Origin: Sclerodactyla briareus
Lineage: Eukaryota > Echinodermata > Holothuroidea > Dendrochirotida > Sclerodactylidae
Reading direction: 5' to 3'
DNA: 64,000 nucleotides
Assembly (NCBI GenBank): GCA_026419785.1
Contig: JAODTK010002021.1
Location: 217,501-281,500, forward strand
The translations under genes were made by a program, and so were the position numbers. Under the pieces are notes generated by a model, which saw only the letters and a list, made by a program, of their open reading frames with translations, was not told the DNA's origin and made no database searches. This document shows positions 26,841-38,254 of this stretch, piece after piece (the first letter of the stretch is position 1; every line of letters starts with the position of its first letter).

Positions 26841-27159
26841 AGGATATGGAGGCCTGCCATTTCACGTCCCTTCTGAAAGGACGGTCAGTGAATCGAGAGC
26901 AGGAACCGGGGGAGCGGGAAGATTCTGTCCAACGTGAATGCCGCATTGTCCGAGATAGATGAACCCAGGGACACCGATGCCAACGAATTACTGCATGACG
27001 GCGGAACCATGAAGTGAAGACAAAGACCTCGCCCATAGCAACTTCAAGTATACAGGCGATTACCTAGGGAGAAAAGCGTCCATGCAGTGACTGCTGGAAT
27101 TTTAACCCTTAGATTGCAAAGCGTCACCGATAAAACTCCGCCAATCTACCGCCATTTAT

Positions 27160-27310
27160 CATCACTAGTATGATTTGCCAAAAGACGATATTCTGCTTTG
27201 TCTGAACAAAGAGGATGATCAGTATGTAAACTTAAGTAGAAATAAAGATGGGTATATATACCAACCCCTGCGGAACACCGCGTGTGACCTCACTACAAGA
27301 TGAAGAACTG
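27160..27310 (-). pseudogene. Reverse-transcriptase fragment (GVPQG block)
   Basis: The minus strand reads SCSEVTRGVPQGLV around 27265-27300, the conserved GVPQG block of non-LTR reverse transcriptases. The catalytic FADD block is present only as a decayed relic further on. The 60.8-kb copy keeps LADDTS instead but has a stop inside GVPQG. Together the two copies confirm the family. It is non-functional. Confidence 0.6.
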
Positions 27311-27330
27311 TCATTACAAAAAATATATTA

Positions 27331-27680
27331 GTTTAGTTTAGTTTAGTTTAGTGAAAAAAAGGTCAGGAAAGACAAAATCCTCATGAAAGCCCTGGGCCAC
27401 AAGACAACAAAAGAGAAGAATATCAGGATACTGGAGGAATTCGCCAACAATTTTTGGAAACAAATCAAGACGTTCTTAGCGTATTCTCAATAATCTATGC
27501 GATAGGAATATTTACGAATGTTCAATCTACGGCGTAGCACGAAGCTTGAGGCAATGAACCCCGAGCGGTGGTAAACATTGAGAAGGCAAGGATGTGAAAG
27601 GAAGGATTTTTCCATCGTAAGGAAACAACCACCTGTTACAGGTACATTCAACAGTATCGAAGCTTGTAACGAGAACACAA
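27331..27680 (-). mobile_element. Non-LTR retrotransposon 3' end, copy 2
   Basis: On the minus strand the polyprotein tail reads RRRLNIRKYSYRIDY, then a 3' UTR shared with copies at 21.0 and 61.0 kb, then a (TAAAC)n tail at 27353-27331. C-terminal RxNxRKYFxSxR-like motifs mark CR1/Jockey-type elements. Several frame breaks are present. Confidence 0.65.
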
Positions 27681-28189
27681 GTTGTGTAGTGATTCCTGGC
27701 CTATAGCGATATCAGGGACTTTTTTGCCACCTTGTCCTTGAACAGCTGTCGCAGAATTTTTTAACAGTGCCAAGTAGGCTACTGTCACTGTGAGTGGTTA
27801 TAAAAAGTAATGTTGGGTGTCGACTAGAACAGTGACTGGCCGCCATCGTTAAACACAATGATCTTAAGCAGGGTTTCCATGCACGCGGGCGGGCAGGGCG
27901 TTTTCTTGAAACACACACCTAGTGGTATTCATGTGCGCTATAATAAGAACCGTGTAGCTACTATTTTTTCTGTTATTATTGTTATTATCATTTTTATATT
28001 ATGATTATATTTTATGGATCAAACACCGGACGCATAGGCCCACTAGTGTTAAAACCTAAACACCGGTGTTTAGTTTCTTAGAACAATTTGTTCAAATGTC
28101 AACGATAAGCGCTTTACTCGCGTTGTCCGCTGGCCGCCCGCCGCGTACATGGAACGTGGCTTAAGGGGACACCAATTGAAATGCAAGGA
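27681..28189. other. No gene recognised
   Basis: Non-coding. The frame 27712-27918 (minus) has no similarity. Confidence 0.4.
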
Positions 28190-28965
28190 CCCTACAAACA
28201 CAAAAACGTTTTAAAAACATTTTTACATGTTTCGCTGATTGTTCGAAAAACGGTTGTTTTGTGAGTTAACACGAAGGTTAGGAGAATGTTTCCAGAACAT
28301 TCACAAAACGTGTGGAAAAGAAGAAACGTTTTGAAAACATTTCCCAAAACTTCTGGAAGTGTTCTAAAAGGGTTGTGTGGCCAAATATTTGCGCCAAAAC
28401 GATTTAAGTTATGTTAGTATTGGTCGAGGGCATTATATTATAGTTTGTTCGGGGTTGCTTTAAACTTCTAAATTTGAAGTTGAATTGAATGTTTCTAGAA
28501 CATTTTTCCCGAAACATTCTTGGAGGTATGGAAAGTTTCCGCAACATGTGTACTCAAAATAAAACGATTTTCAGAAACATATACGAAACATGTTTCGAAA
28601 ACGTTTTTTGTTGAGTTAATCACGAAGGGTAGGAGATGTTTCCAGAACATTTCACAAAACGTTTTGAAGAACGTTTTTGAAAACATTTCCAAAATTTTCT
28701 GGAAGTGTTCTAAAAGTTTTGGTGGCAAAATATTTGCGCCAAAAAACGGATTTAATGTTATGTTAGTATTGTCGAGGCCGATTATCTTACGTTTTTGTTT
28801 CCTCGGTTTGCTGTAAAATCCTAAATTTGAAGTGAAAAGTGAAATGTTTCTCGAACATTTCCCGAACATTTCTTGAGGGTAATGGGAAACGTTTCCGCAA
28901 CATTCCTGTTACTCAATATAAACGTTTTCAGACAAGGAAAACATATACGAAACATGTTTCGAAAC
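28190..28965. repeat. About 364-bp tandem repeat, two units, packed with GAACATTT/AAACGTTTT words
   Basis: ATACGAAACATGTTTCGAAA occurs at about 28570 and 28947. The intervening sequence (GTTTCCAGAACATT, ATATTTGCGCCAAAA, CTAAATTTGAAGT) repeats in order. Short inverted words such as GGAAACATTTCC-like and AAAACGTTTT fill both units. It is non-coding; overlapping frames on both strands reflect the symmetry. Confidence 0.8.
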
Positions 28966-31539
28966 TTTTGTTTTGCTTGGGAGATAATAAAATTGTATGA
29001 ATATTTGTTGTATAAATTCCATTTGCCTCAAAATAAAATGATGCCTATGACAGCTATAACAATACATTTCTTGACAAAACGCCCAAAAAATGCGAAAAGG
29101 GCGTATACATTCTAGTCCTAATACTTAGGCTTGAGGTGGGACAGAATGAACTGTCACCTGTGTGATGTTTCACAGCATGCACATGAACCTTGCTCTGATA
29201 TAATTGCAAATTTGTGAATATGCTAAGACTGCAGTAAGACTATGACTTTATTGTTACTGCATCCACGCGGAGAGTCAGCAGATATAATAATTTGCAAGGG
29301 GAGCAGATCCGAGAGTATGGCATCACATGGAAGACCTGGGTGGATATACAATGACTTCCAGACGAAGAATCATGTGGAAAACAGTAACAGCGTAACGACT
29401 CAGGCCTAGCCCTCACAACATACCTGAAAACATTGGCTGAACGTGAGTTGAAACAATCCATATCAAGTCTATAGGTCTCCAGCCTAACGCTAGCCTATAA
29501 ATGATTTACCACAACAGCGCCTATGCTAGCCTAGGCTATACAATTACAAGTTGTTGGATGAGTTGTATATATTCAACCAAGCCAATGAGTTTGCAATCTG
29601 TGGTTGTCTCATCCATGTCTCCCCCCCCCCCCCACAAATGCCACAAGGTCACTGCAGAGAAGGTCAAAGGACACACAAATGAGTCAGCAGTACAATATAC
29701 GCAATAAGCAAATGCGCATAGGCCTACTCACCAAACTCCTTACTAATTAAGCCAGGAGCAGCATGAATTTGAACACAAGTGGAGGGGGTGGAAGGGGGTC
29801 GATTGGGACTGTTATTTTAGCCTGACATGTTTTGCTCCTTTCTCTTGGGTGCTCACAGCACGACTACAGGGTTTCAACACTCTCTCACACAGTGTCAACA
29901 CATACCCCATATTTACACACTCAATTTGGACGGTGTGAGATCTCATACATGACAGATTAAATGTTGTTCTTTAGTATTGGGCGTTTGTGCTATGCCCAAT
30001 TTGGCAAGTGCCCCAGAAGGGTGAACCCTGGACTTGCTGGACCTGTTTCAGGTTTTCGATTATTGGCCACTTATCAATTTTGGAAATAAGGTTCAACTAC
30101 CCTTGGGTGAGGAGGGACCTTCGTGTTTTGGGAATCCCCCCCTCCAAAAAAAAAATACACCCTGTATGCCTATGCTGCTATGCAGGCAGGGGCATGGCCC
30201 CCACTCCCAGGAAATTTTGATACCCTTGGTGTTTTTGGGACAAAACAGTTGGGTCAGTAGATGTATGGGAATTTGGAGGGAATGGATTCTGGCAACACCA
30301 ACTGCGCAGCTACCTGCATGGCACCACCACGCCCACTGAGTATAGTCCTATACTGCTTACTACAGACATTCACTCTCACTCATGAAATAAACAGTAATCA
30401 CGACAGACACATACGTCAGGACCACATGACCTGGGACACTGTGGCAGTGATCCAACAAACTGTTACCAGTGAGACCCATACATTTGTGATTCAAAATGGG
30501 AAGGAAATTTCACCGAATGCCAACAAAAGTGAATTTGCACTTAAAACTAAGGTAAATGACCCCCCATTGGCCTTTACGACCTTGCATCACATGAATGTAT
30601 TTGGGAAAAGGGACCCCCTACCCCCCATCCACAGGAGCCCACAAACTATCAAAAATGTGTACCTGCCATTTAGCAGTAATATTCAGTTTTCAGTCCACAA
30701 CTGTAAACTGCCTGTTATACCCCAACTAAAAAATAGAATGTGTCCAAATACAGGCACGGTGACGGGCGGGCGGAAGCTAAACACCCACACCATGCTATCC
30801 TCGGACAGTTCCAGTGTCACGGGGATATTAACTATAAGATAGAAAATTGTAAAGAAAAATTCAAGGATATTCTCTCAATATATACGAGCAATCATCAGAT
30901 ATTCAAGTGAATTAGGGTCATATGAGAATATCTACCCCATTCAGTGCCCAAATACACTAATAACAACTTACGCAGAACGCCTACTGAAAACAGGGCCACC
31001 AAATTTCATGCCAAATATTGATCCATGACAGCCTTCAAAGGACAAAATGTAAGAAGTACATGTACTCCCCAGCCCAAAAGACAAGCGAGAGGAGACAGAG
31101 CTATAACCAGGCCAACCTGAACAATGGTCACTGGGGGAAGTCACTGGCTAGACAGACCAGTCAGCCCACAGTACAGGGCCATTATTCTTTAGTTAATATT
31201 GCTGCTATTGATGGGAGTACAGAGGGGGAAGCCAGGTCAAGTGCCAAAAAGGACTAAATCCAGACAGTGTCAGACAGTGATAACATGCTATTTGTATCAG
31301 AATTACTGGCCAGTAGCAAAGACCTGGCTGGGTAGTTAATTGAAATGCAGGGGAAATACTAATTACTATGAAAAGAGAAGTAGGTCAATCCCAAATAACA
31401 TTGCTAACACAAAAACTCATAACGCAGCTTAATTAGGTGCAATTAATCCTATCCTTGTTGTGACCAGAACAATACCTCCCCCCCCCGAACCCCCCTCCCC
31501 AGACCCCCCCAACCCCCAGCCCCCCCACCACCCCCACAC
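28966..31539. other. No supported gene; one 193-codon frame of doubtful status
   Basis: The frame 30261-30842 (plus) starts at an ATG and ends at TAG, but shows no recognisable domain. Its middle (about 30545-30640) is AGGTCA/GACCTT-rich sequence resembling the repeat at 31.5-33 kb. It is probably a chance frame in old repeat DNA. A C run lies at 29620-29632 and a C-rich block at 31471-31540. Confidence 0.4.
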
Positions 31540-33120
31540 ATACTGTCCTGGACCAATTTCAACAAGCCAAGCAATGGACACTGTAAGTTGTCCAAGAAAC
31601 ATTAGTTTTTTGTCCATAAGTGACTTCGACTGACCATTGATGCACAGGAAGTTTTTAGGAAATATGTAATCTTGATGAAAAGCACGCAGTCCTACAAGCA
31701 TTGGGTATCCCAAGTATACTGCCGTGCTATTGCCAAAAGGAATCAACAACCAACCATTCGACCATTGTAACTTGAGAACCAGTGCTCGATTGAAACGGGG
31801 AGTTTGTTTTGTGTATTCAGCAGGCAGAGCTGCTGTCAATAAACTTTGCACACAAAGGTAGATAACCTGGGGTCAATTTATGGACCATTTCGATCGGAAG
31901 TACCTTTGAGATTCGAAAAGGGACACAAAAATTGATTCGGACCAAAACACAAGTGAAGGTCAAAGTGAGGTCAAAGGTCAAACAGACCCTGGAGGTCAGT
32001 GATTGGATCACTTTGGCACTCCTCCCCACCTCGGCAGACAGATGGTTTCAAATGTATGGCCAAAAAAAATAGTTTTTGACATCTACATTGACCTTTATGA
32101 CCTTGGATGGCGTGACCGTTTTTAAAATAAAATGTAACCCCAGATGGGATACACTGGGTCCTGAAATACAAACCATATCCGGAATGGTCACTGGAAGTTG
32201 TGCAGGAACACAATACGATTTGGCAGTTTTCTGCCCATACGTGACCTTGAAAGACCTTGAGAACATTGATGGTTTTATGAAAAATGTTCTCGGCCAGGGA
32301 TGTACACCCTGTCTGAACTTCAAAACATTGCCAAGCAATGTCAGCGTAAGTTGTCCAAAAAATATCCGTTTTTTGCTTATAAGTAGACCCAATGACCTCG
32401 ATGACATGACACTTTTATGAAAAATTGTACTCTCGATGAGATGCACGCAGGCCTACGAGCATTAAGTATCCCAAGTATACTGCCGATGCTATTGCCAAAA
32501 AGGTATCAAAACCAACTTTTGACCCCTTTAAACTTGAGAACCGATGTGCCCGATGAGCGGGACGTTTTTTGTATATTCGCACACAGGCTCTGGTCACTAT
32601 CCAAAAATTGGATAGATTTTAATCTTTGCCCTGTAACTCTAAGAATAGGGCCAACATCTATTCGAGATATTTGACCTTTTGACCTTTTGACCTCATCATC
32701 AGAGGAGTTTGACCCACTTATTCTAAAAAAACACCATGATAAATCACTATGAACATCCTAACTGCACTAAATTTCAAATGAAAAAACTTTGCCTCTGATA
32801 TACTTCGCACACAAAGGTCACATGGAGTCAATTTATTGACCATTTCGATCAGAAGGGTACCGCCCATTTGAGATCCGAAAATGGTAACGAAAATTGATTC
32901 GGCCCAAAACATGGTAAAGTCAAATTGAGGTCAAAGGTCACACGGATAGGAGTCAACGAGTGGATCACAATGGTTGCACCTTCCAACCGTGGCAGACATT
33001 TGGTTCCCAAGTGATGGCCAAAAACTAGTTTATTACCCCTAATTGACCTTTGATGACCTTGGATGACATCTGTTATGTTTGAAAAGGATCCCTCTCATTC
33101 AATCGCAACTAGTTCCAAAA
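31540..33120. repeat. AGGTCA/TGACCT-rich repeat, two long tandem units
   Basis: TATCCCAAGTATACTGCCG occurs at 31706 and 32467. The segment around 31850-32060 recurs at 32810-33020 (GACCATTTCGATC, AATTGATTCGG, TGAGGTCAAAGGTCA, GTGGCAGACA-like). Unit spacing is 761-960 bp because of internal indels. The repeat is saturated with nuclear-receptor half-sites AGGTCA in both orientations, including exact DR1 pairs at 31968-31980 and 32928-32940 and three half-sites spaced by two bases at 32672-32693. It is related to 49080-49470. Confidence 0.75.
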
Positions 33121-33320
33121 GGTCAGCGAAGTAGGACCTTGCTAATTGGAGTTATTGCCCTTTTAACTATTTCAGATTTTGGCCTCTCCTTGACCTTTGG
33201 TGGACCTTGACGGGCAACAGAAGAACTAGGGATCAACTACACCACAAGAAGAACCTGCATGCCGAATATGAACTTGATACATGCTTGCGTGCTCCAGCTA
33301 GAGTCCGGCCAAAATGTGTC

Positions 33321-33380
33321 ACATACACACACACACGACACACGCACGCACACACACACACACACACACGCACACCACGG
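33321..33380. repeat. (CA)n microsatellite ending the AGGTCA repeat
   Basis: CA repeat with CGCA interruptions, followed by GACCACATAAGATTCCTTTG. The same order ((CA)n, then GACCACATAGATTCCTTTTG) occurs at 49.74-49.86 kb, so the microsatellite belongs to the repeat family. Confidence 0.85.
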
Positions 33381-34492
33381 ACACCACCGCATACGTGCGA
33401 GACCACATAAGATTCCTTTGCAGTTGGCCAGGAATCAAAAATGGAACCCCAAAAATGTATCGTTTGTCATAGAACCTTGCAACTGTAGTCGTCAGGTCGA
33501 TGACAGCCATGAGGTAAATTTCACACGGAAACCAAATTGAGATTTGTAAATACTGCTATGCTCATTCATGTGAACGGAGCAAGCGGCTAGGAACAACTCT
33601 TAAAACGTGACGTTAAGGCAAATTAGAATTGTCTATATTTTTTCAGTTGTCAATTAGTTCAGAAGTATGGTGGTGCAAGGAATGGTGACTAGGTCACTCC
33701 CATTGGGAAAAACAACTACAGTGGAACGCTTTGCATTCTCACAATTAGTTTTCCCTTTCGTGGTTTTACCTAACCTCCCTAGATTCCTTCACGAAAGAAG
33801 AATTGAACAGTTTGGTGGTTCATTTCATTGGAGTGACAAACATGACAAGATATGGAGATGTACATATAAAACAAACGATGGTCACGGTGGCCAGCTCAAT
33901 ACGGTTGATGTGTTTGATCGCATGAAAAGTACCAACGTGTCTGGGTTGAAAGGTATTTTTATTTTATTTATTTTTATTTTTATTTTCTACTATTTGAAGA
34001 TGAACGGTGTGAAATGACTGGCAAGTTTGAAAACAAGGTAACTATCACAAATATGGAGTCAGTTGCAATTCTGTAAAAATTGTAAATAATTAAAGTTTCA
34101 TATTAAGTATTATTCAAGTCATCCCTTCGCCCCGAAGCTACGTAGATCTCTATTGTATTGACTGATACGGAAACGACAATTAAAAACAAATTTGTTTAAA
34201 CGATAGGATCAGTGAAAATCGAAATTTCGTGGAATAGGTCCCTTTAGCGGAACGAATACATTTATCACGGCCGGTCGGCTTTTTTCCAATTCTCCTTGTA
34301 GATGGGTATCGAAAACGGATGGGATTATTTTCAATATCATCGATGCTCAGTTTCTCGAATATCTCAAAGGCTCGACGAAGCTTTTGATGAAACAAATGTT
34401 TTAAATTCCGAGTGTTGGCAACTTTATGCATTTCTGCTGTGCGGTTGTGTAGCAATCATACTTCCGATCATCTGGAATAATAGTTTGAGGGA

Positions 34493-34556
34493 GGCGGATT
34501 CGCTCAGTCAGTGGAGCTCAGACTGCAAAACCACTGATTGCGGGTTCGGAGTCCGT
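34493..34556 (+). repeat. tRNA-like sequence (tRNA-Cys-like SINE head or pseudogene)
   Basis: TCGCTCAGTCAGTGGAGC is an A-box-like D arm, CTGCAAA fits an anticodon loop with GCA, and GCGGGTTCGGAGTCC is a B box. The acceptor stem is not paired, so it is not a functional tRNA. It lies in the 560-bp stretch that is absent from the partner segment at 62.1 kb. Confidence 0.5.
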
Positions 34557-34645
34557 TGTAAGTCCGAGGACTTTTTTCCCAGTGCTGTTGGACAGGCATG
34601 TCTCCGAAAATGTTATCGCGCCCCCCACGGTTCGGTGCAGTGAAA

Positions 34646-35593
34646 GGACCTGTCGAGTGACGGGGCGCATGCATTGAAGGTACCTGTCGAGTGACGGGGC
34701 GCATGCATTGAAGGTACCTGTCGAGTGACGGGGCGCATGCATTGAAGGTACCTGTCGAGTGACGGGGCGCATGCATTGAAGGTACCTGTCGAGTGACGGG
34801 GCGCATGCATTGAAGGTACCTGTCGAGTGACGGGGCGCATGCATTGAAGGTACCTGTCGAGTGACGGGGCGCATGCATTGAAGGTACCTGTCGAGTGACG
34901 GGGCGCATGCATTGAAGGTACCTGTCGAGTGACGGGGCGCATGCATTGAAGGTACCTGTCGAGTGACGGGGCGCATGCATTGAAGGTACCTGTCGAGTGA
35001 CGGGGCGCATGCATTGAAGGTACCTGTCGAGTGACGGGGCGCATGCATTGAAGGTACCTGTCGAGTGACGGGGCGCATGCATTGAAGGTACCTGTCGAGT
35101 GACGGGGCGCATGCATTGAAGGTACCTGTCGAGTGACGGGGCGCATGCATTGAAGGTACCTGTCGAGTGACGGGGCGCATGCATTGAAGGTACCTGTCGA
35201 GTGACGGGGCGCATGCATTGAAGGTACCTGTCGAGTGACGGGGCGCATGCATTGAAGGTACCTGTCGAGTGACGGGGCGCATGCATTGAAGGTACCTGTC
35301 GAGTGACGGGGCGCATGCATTGAAGGTACCTGTCGAGTGACGGGGCGCATGCATTGAAGGTACCTGTCGAGTGACGGGGCGCATGCATTGAAGGTACCTG
35401 TCGAGTGACGGGGCGCATGCATTGAAGGTACCTGTCGAGTGACGGGGCGCATGCATTGAAGGTACCTGTCGAGTGACGGGGCGCATGCATTGAAGGTACC
35501 TGTCGAGTGACGGGGCGCATGCATTGAAGGACTGTCCAGAGCGGAGCGCATGCGATGGAAGGACTGTCGAGAGACGGAGCGCAGGCAGGGAGG
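34646..35593. repeat. 34-bp minisatellite: 25 identical units plus edge variants
   Basis: Each unit combines GGTACC, TGTCGAGTGACGGGGCGC and ATGCATTGAA. A 33-bp unit (34646-34678) is followed by 25 units without any difference (34679-35528), then two degenerate units ending near 35593. Because 34 leaves a remainder of 1 on division by 3 and the minus-strand unit has no stop, all three minus frames stay open for more than 300 codons. These frames are a by-product and not evidence of a protein. A degenerate version lies at 62099-62635. Confidence 0.95.
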
Positions 35594-36673
35594 TACCTAA
35601 CTCGGTGAGGGAGCGTTACCGTAGAGAATAACTGAGAACACTCGCATCCATTTCATGTTAATAGTTGATCCGTTCAATGTCGGAATTGTGTTATAAGAGC
35701 CAGACATCGTGATTATCGAGCCTCGTTCCCATTTTCGTTTTACAGTTTCATATACTTAAAATAAGATACTTTGTTATTATTCAAAAACACGAATAAGGGA
35801 AAGACACCCGATATACCTTCGTTGGTCATCTATCTCTCCTGCGCGCGTCTAATCAACGGAGGGATTCTATGTAGTCACTAAGGTTGCGTTCCGTGCGGCT
35901 ATCCTGAAAGAATCATACACGGAAGGGTGCGTTACACAGGCAACTGTTATGCTTGCCTACTCAGCCGTGTGTATATAACAACCAGATATGTCCAACAGCA
36001 CTTCTGTAACAGGTCACGAGTTTTGTCATAATCATCAACCGCAGCGTCACACGTCACGAGTTCTGTCATAAGTATCTCGCCATTCTTTGCCAGAAAAACG
36101 GGAGGTGACACAATCGTCGCAATTACAAACTACTTTTGTCTCTAATAACAGCACCCATAAGAACACAAACTTAGAGATTTTTTTTTTTGCAGTTTCACTC
36201 AGTCTTAGGGGGGTTTTACGCTAGTTCTATGGGGATTTTCAGGTAGAGGATAAGCCCTCTCAATTCTCTAGCACCCTCTCAAATTGTGTCCATGAATGCT
36301 CGAAATGAAGAAGTTCAAATCGTTAATTTTTCAACGCGTCCAAGTTGGCAAGGCCTGTCTGATGAAGTGACATCGCGTTACTAGGACAGCTATTTCAGGT
36401 AGTGGAGAAGTTCATATTATCTCAAGATGTGAACATAACTCGCGAATTAATAAAAGAAAAATCATCTCGAAATGCAGGCCTGGTATCGTTCCTACTACGA
36501 AGCGTGAGTAAAGTACAATTGTCTCTTCTGTGATTGACAAATGATGAAGAAGCTGGTTACACTTCTCCTGTCCTTAGTATTCGTTCGAGACGATTGATCA
36601 TAGGCTGGGCTATGGAAAGATTTCAGATGGGGTTCAACGTGGATATGGTCTATCGTAACAAGAAACGTCAATA

Positions 36674-38208
36674 CACAGCTGAAAATTCCAGTTAGGTCCA
36701 ACTGTGTCCACTTCAACTGCGACTGCTCTGGAATTTGGCCCAGATTCCAGGGGTCCAGTTCAACTGGACCCAACGGGACTTTCTAACAGGACTAATCAAC
36801 TTGACTTCCACATTTGCCTTGAATGGTAGCCGCATAGTCCATGTCTGCCGTAGGAAGATTTCTTACCATTTCCTTCAAGATAGCAAAGCTGAAGTGCACA
36901 GAACGTGAGATTCATAAGGCACCCAGGAAGAATGGCTATATACTAGCTAGGATGTAGATGGAATATAATGAAAATATGACTGTTGTAACATTAAGTATTA
37001 GGCACGGCATGGATTTCAATGTATTGAATGGAACGAAATTGTTTGAAATACATAATTTGGAAAGTGAACCTCTTCTATAAACTAATTGCCATGTGTTATG
37101 ACACATCTCATGACTATAATAACAAATAATCTTGATGAAAACATTACATACGCAAGTCAATGATCAACAAAATATCTTAAAGCCATGTAATATGACAAAT
37201 GGATTGGTATAGACTTAAACTGACGTCCAAACTGGAAATTCTATGGACAGTTCAACTGGACTTCTCTGGGCCAGTGTAACAGGACTTCTCCGGAACAGTT
37301 CAATGAAACTATATTGGAAGAGTTGCTACTGGACGTAGGGACCAGTTCAATCTACTGGACGATACAGGACCGGTTTAAACCAATTAAACATAAATCCCTA
37401 GACCAGCTCATTTCCACATCACTGTACCAGTTCAACAGGACTTTGACAGTTTAACGGAACAGAAATAACCAGTTAGGACAGTTCCAACTAGCGAATTAGG
37501 GGGGGGTAACACCGTAACAGGGGCAGCCCCCACCCCCTCCTCACCTCATCTTGGTCCCCACATTTTAGTTTATCCTAAAAAATGGACCATCCGGACTAAT
37601 GGGGACTGACAGGTTCGTTCATAAGGACTACTGAAGCAGTTCAACAGGACTACGAACTAGATCAACAGGACTACCGGACCAGTTCAATGGGACTTTATTA
37701 AGACCAGTTCAGACAACTACTCAGGACCGTGTTTGACTGGACCATTACAGCATGCAGTACTAATGGAACACTGAACGCTATGTGTCAACATATCAGCCTG
37801 TGAGTTCAGCCGAATGGGAATTATAAGCTATAGGATAAACTCCCTCAACGTGGCAAATTTATGAAAGGTCATATTTGTTTTTTTTGTGGGGGGGGGGGGC
37901 TAGGTCAGCAAAAGTCGAGTAGCGCACTCGATCGAGTCCAGTTGGAAGTGATTTCCAGCATGGGATAGCAGGTGAAACCAAATGAGTCCACTTGGGTCAG
38001 TGGAATCCTGTTAGATAGCATTTGAGTCCGTTAGGTCCATATGAAGTCCACTTCAGTCTTGATAGCTTTTATCACTTCAGCACTGTTTTTTGAAGCACAA
38101 AGTCCAGTTGAAACAACTGGGTCCAGTGGATCCAGTTGGGTCCCACTTGGGTCCAGTAAGTCCAGCTACAACAATTTCAACTGGACTCAACTGGAATTTT
38201 CAACTGGG
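36674..38208. mobile_element. TA-flanked non-autonomous element (Tc1/mariner-like), 1.5 kb
   Basis: The left end CACAGCTGAAAATTCCAGTT and the reverse complement of the right end CCCAGTTGAAAATTCCAGTT match at 17 of 20 bases. TA flanks both sides (36672-36673 and 38209-38210). The partner segment carries an empty site at about 63640-63643, where flanking sequence is joined. The interior is filled with CCAGTTCAAC, TCAACAGGACT and GGTCCAGT words in both orientations. There is no transposase frame. The TA duplication suggests Tc1/mariner-type mobilisation; the superfamily is inference. Confidence 0.75.
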
Positions 38209-38254
38209 TAAGAATAGTGCCGAATACCCAGAACCACGATCGTTGGTCACCAAG

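Noticed and set aside
30261..30842. 193-codon plus-strand frame, the longest outside the array
   Set aside because: No recognisable domain or signal, and its centre is AGGTCA/GACCTT repeat-like DNA, so it is not called as a gene.
33667..34017. 116-codon plus-strand frame as a gene
   Set aside because: The duplicated segment at 61.65-62.02 kb breaks it with several indels, and no domain is recognised.
34504..35551. Three overlapping minus-strand frames of 312-338 codons
   Set aside because: They are the same 34-bp minisatellite read in three phases; the codon content is dictated by the repeat and there is no start context or domain.
34646..35593. CRISPR array
   Set aside because: Units are contiguous 34-bp repeats without spacers, in a eukaryotic context.
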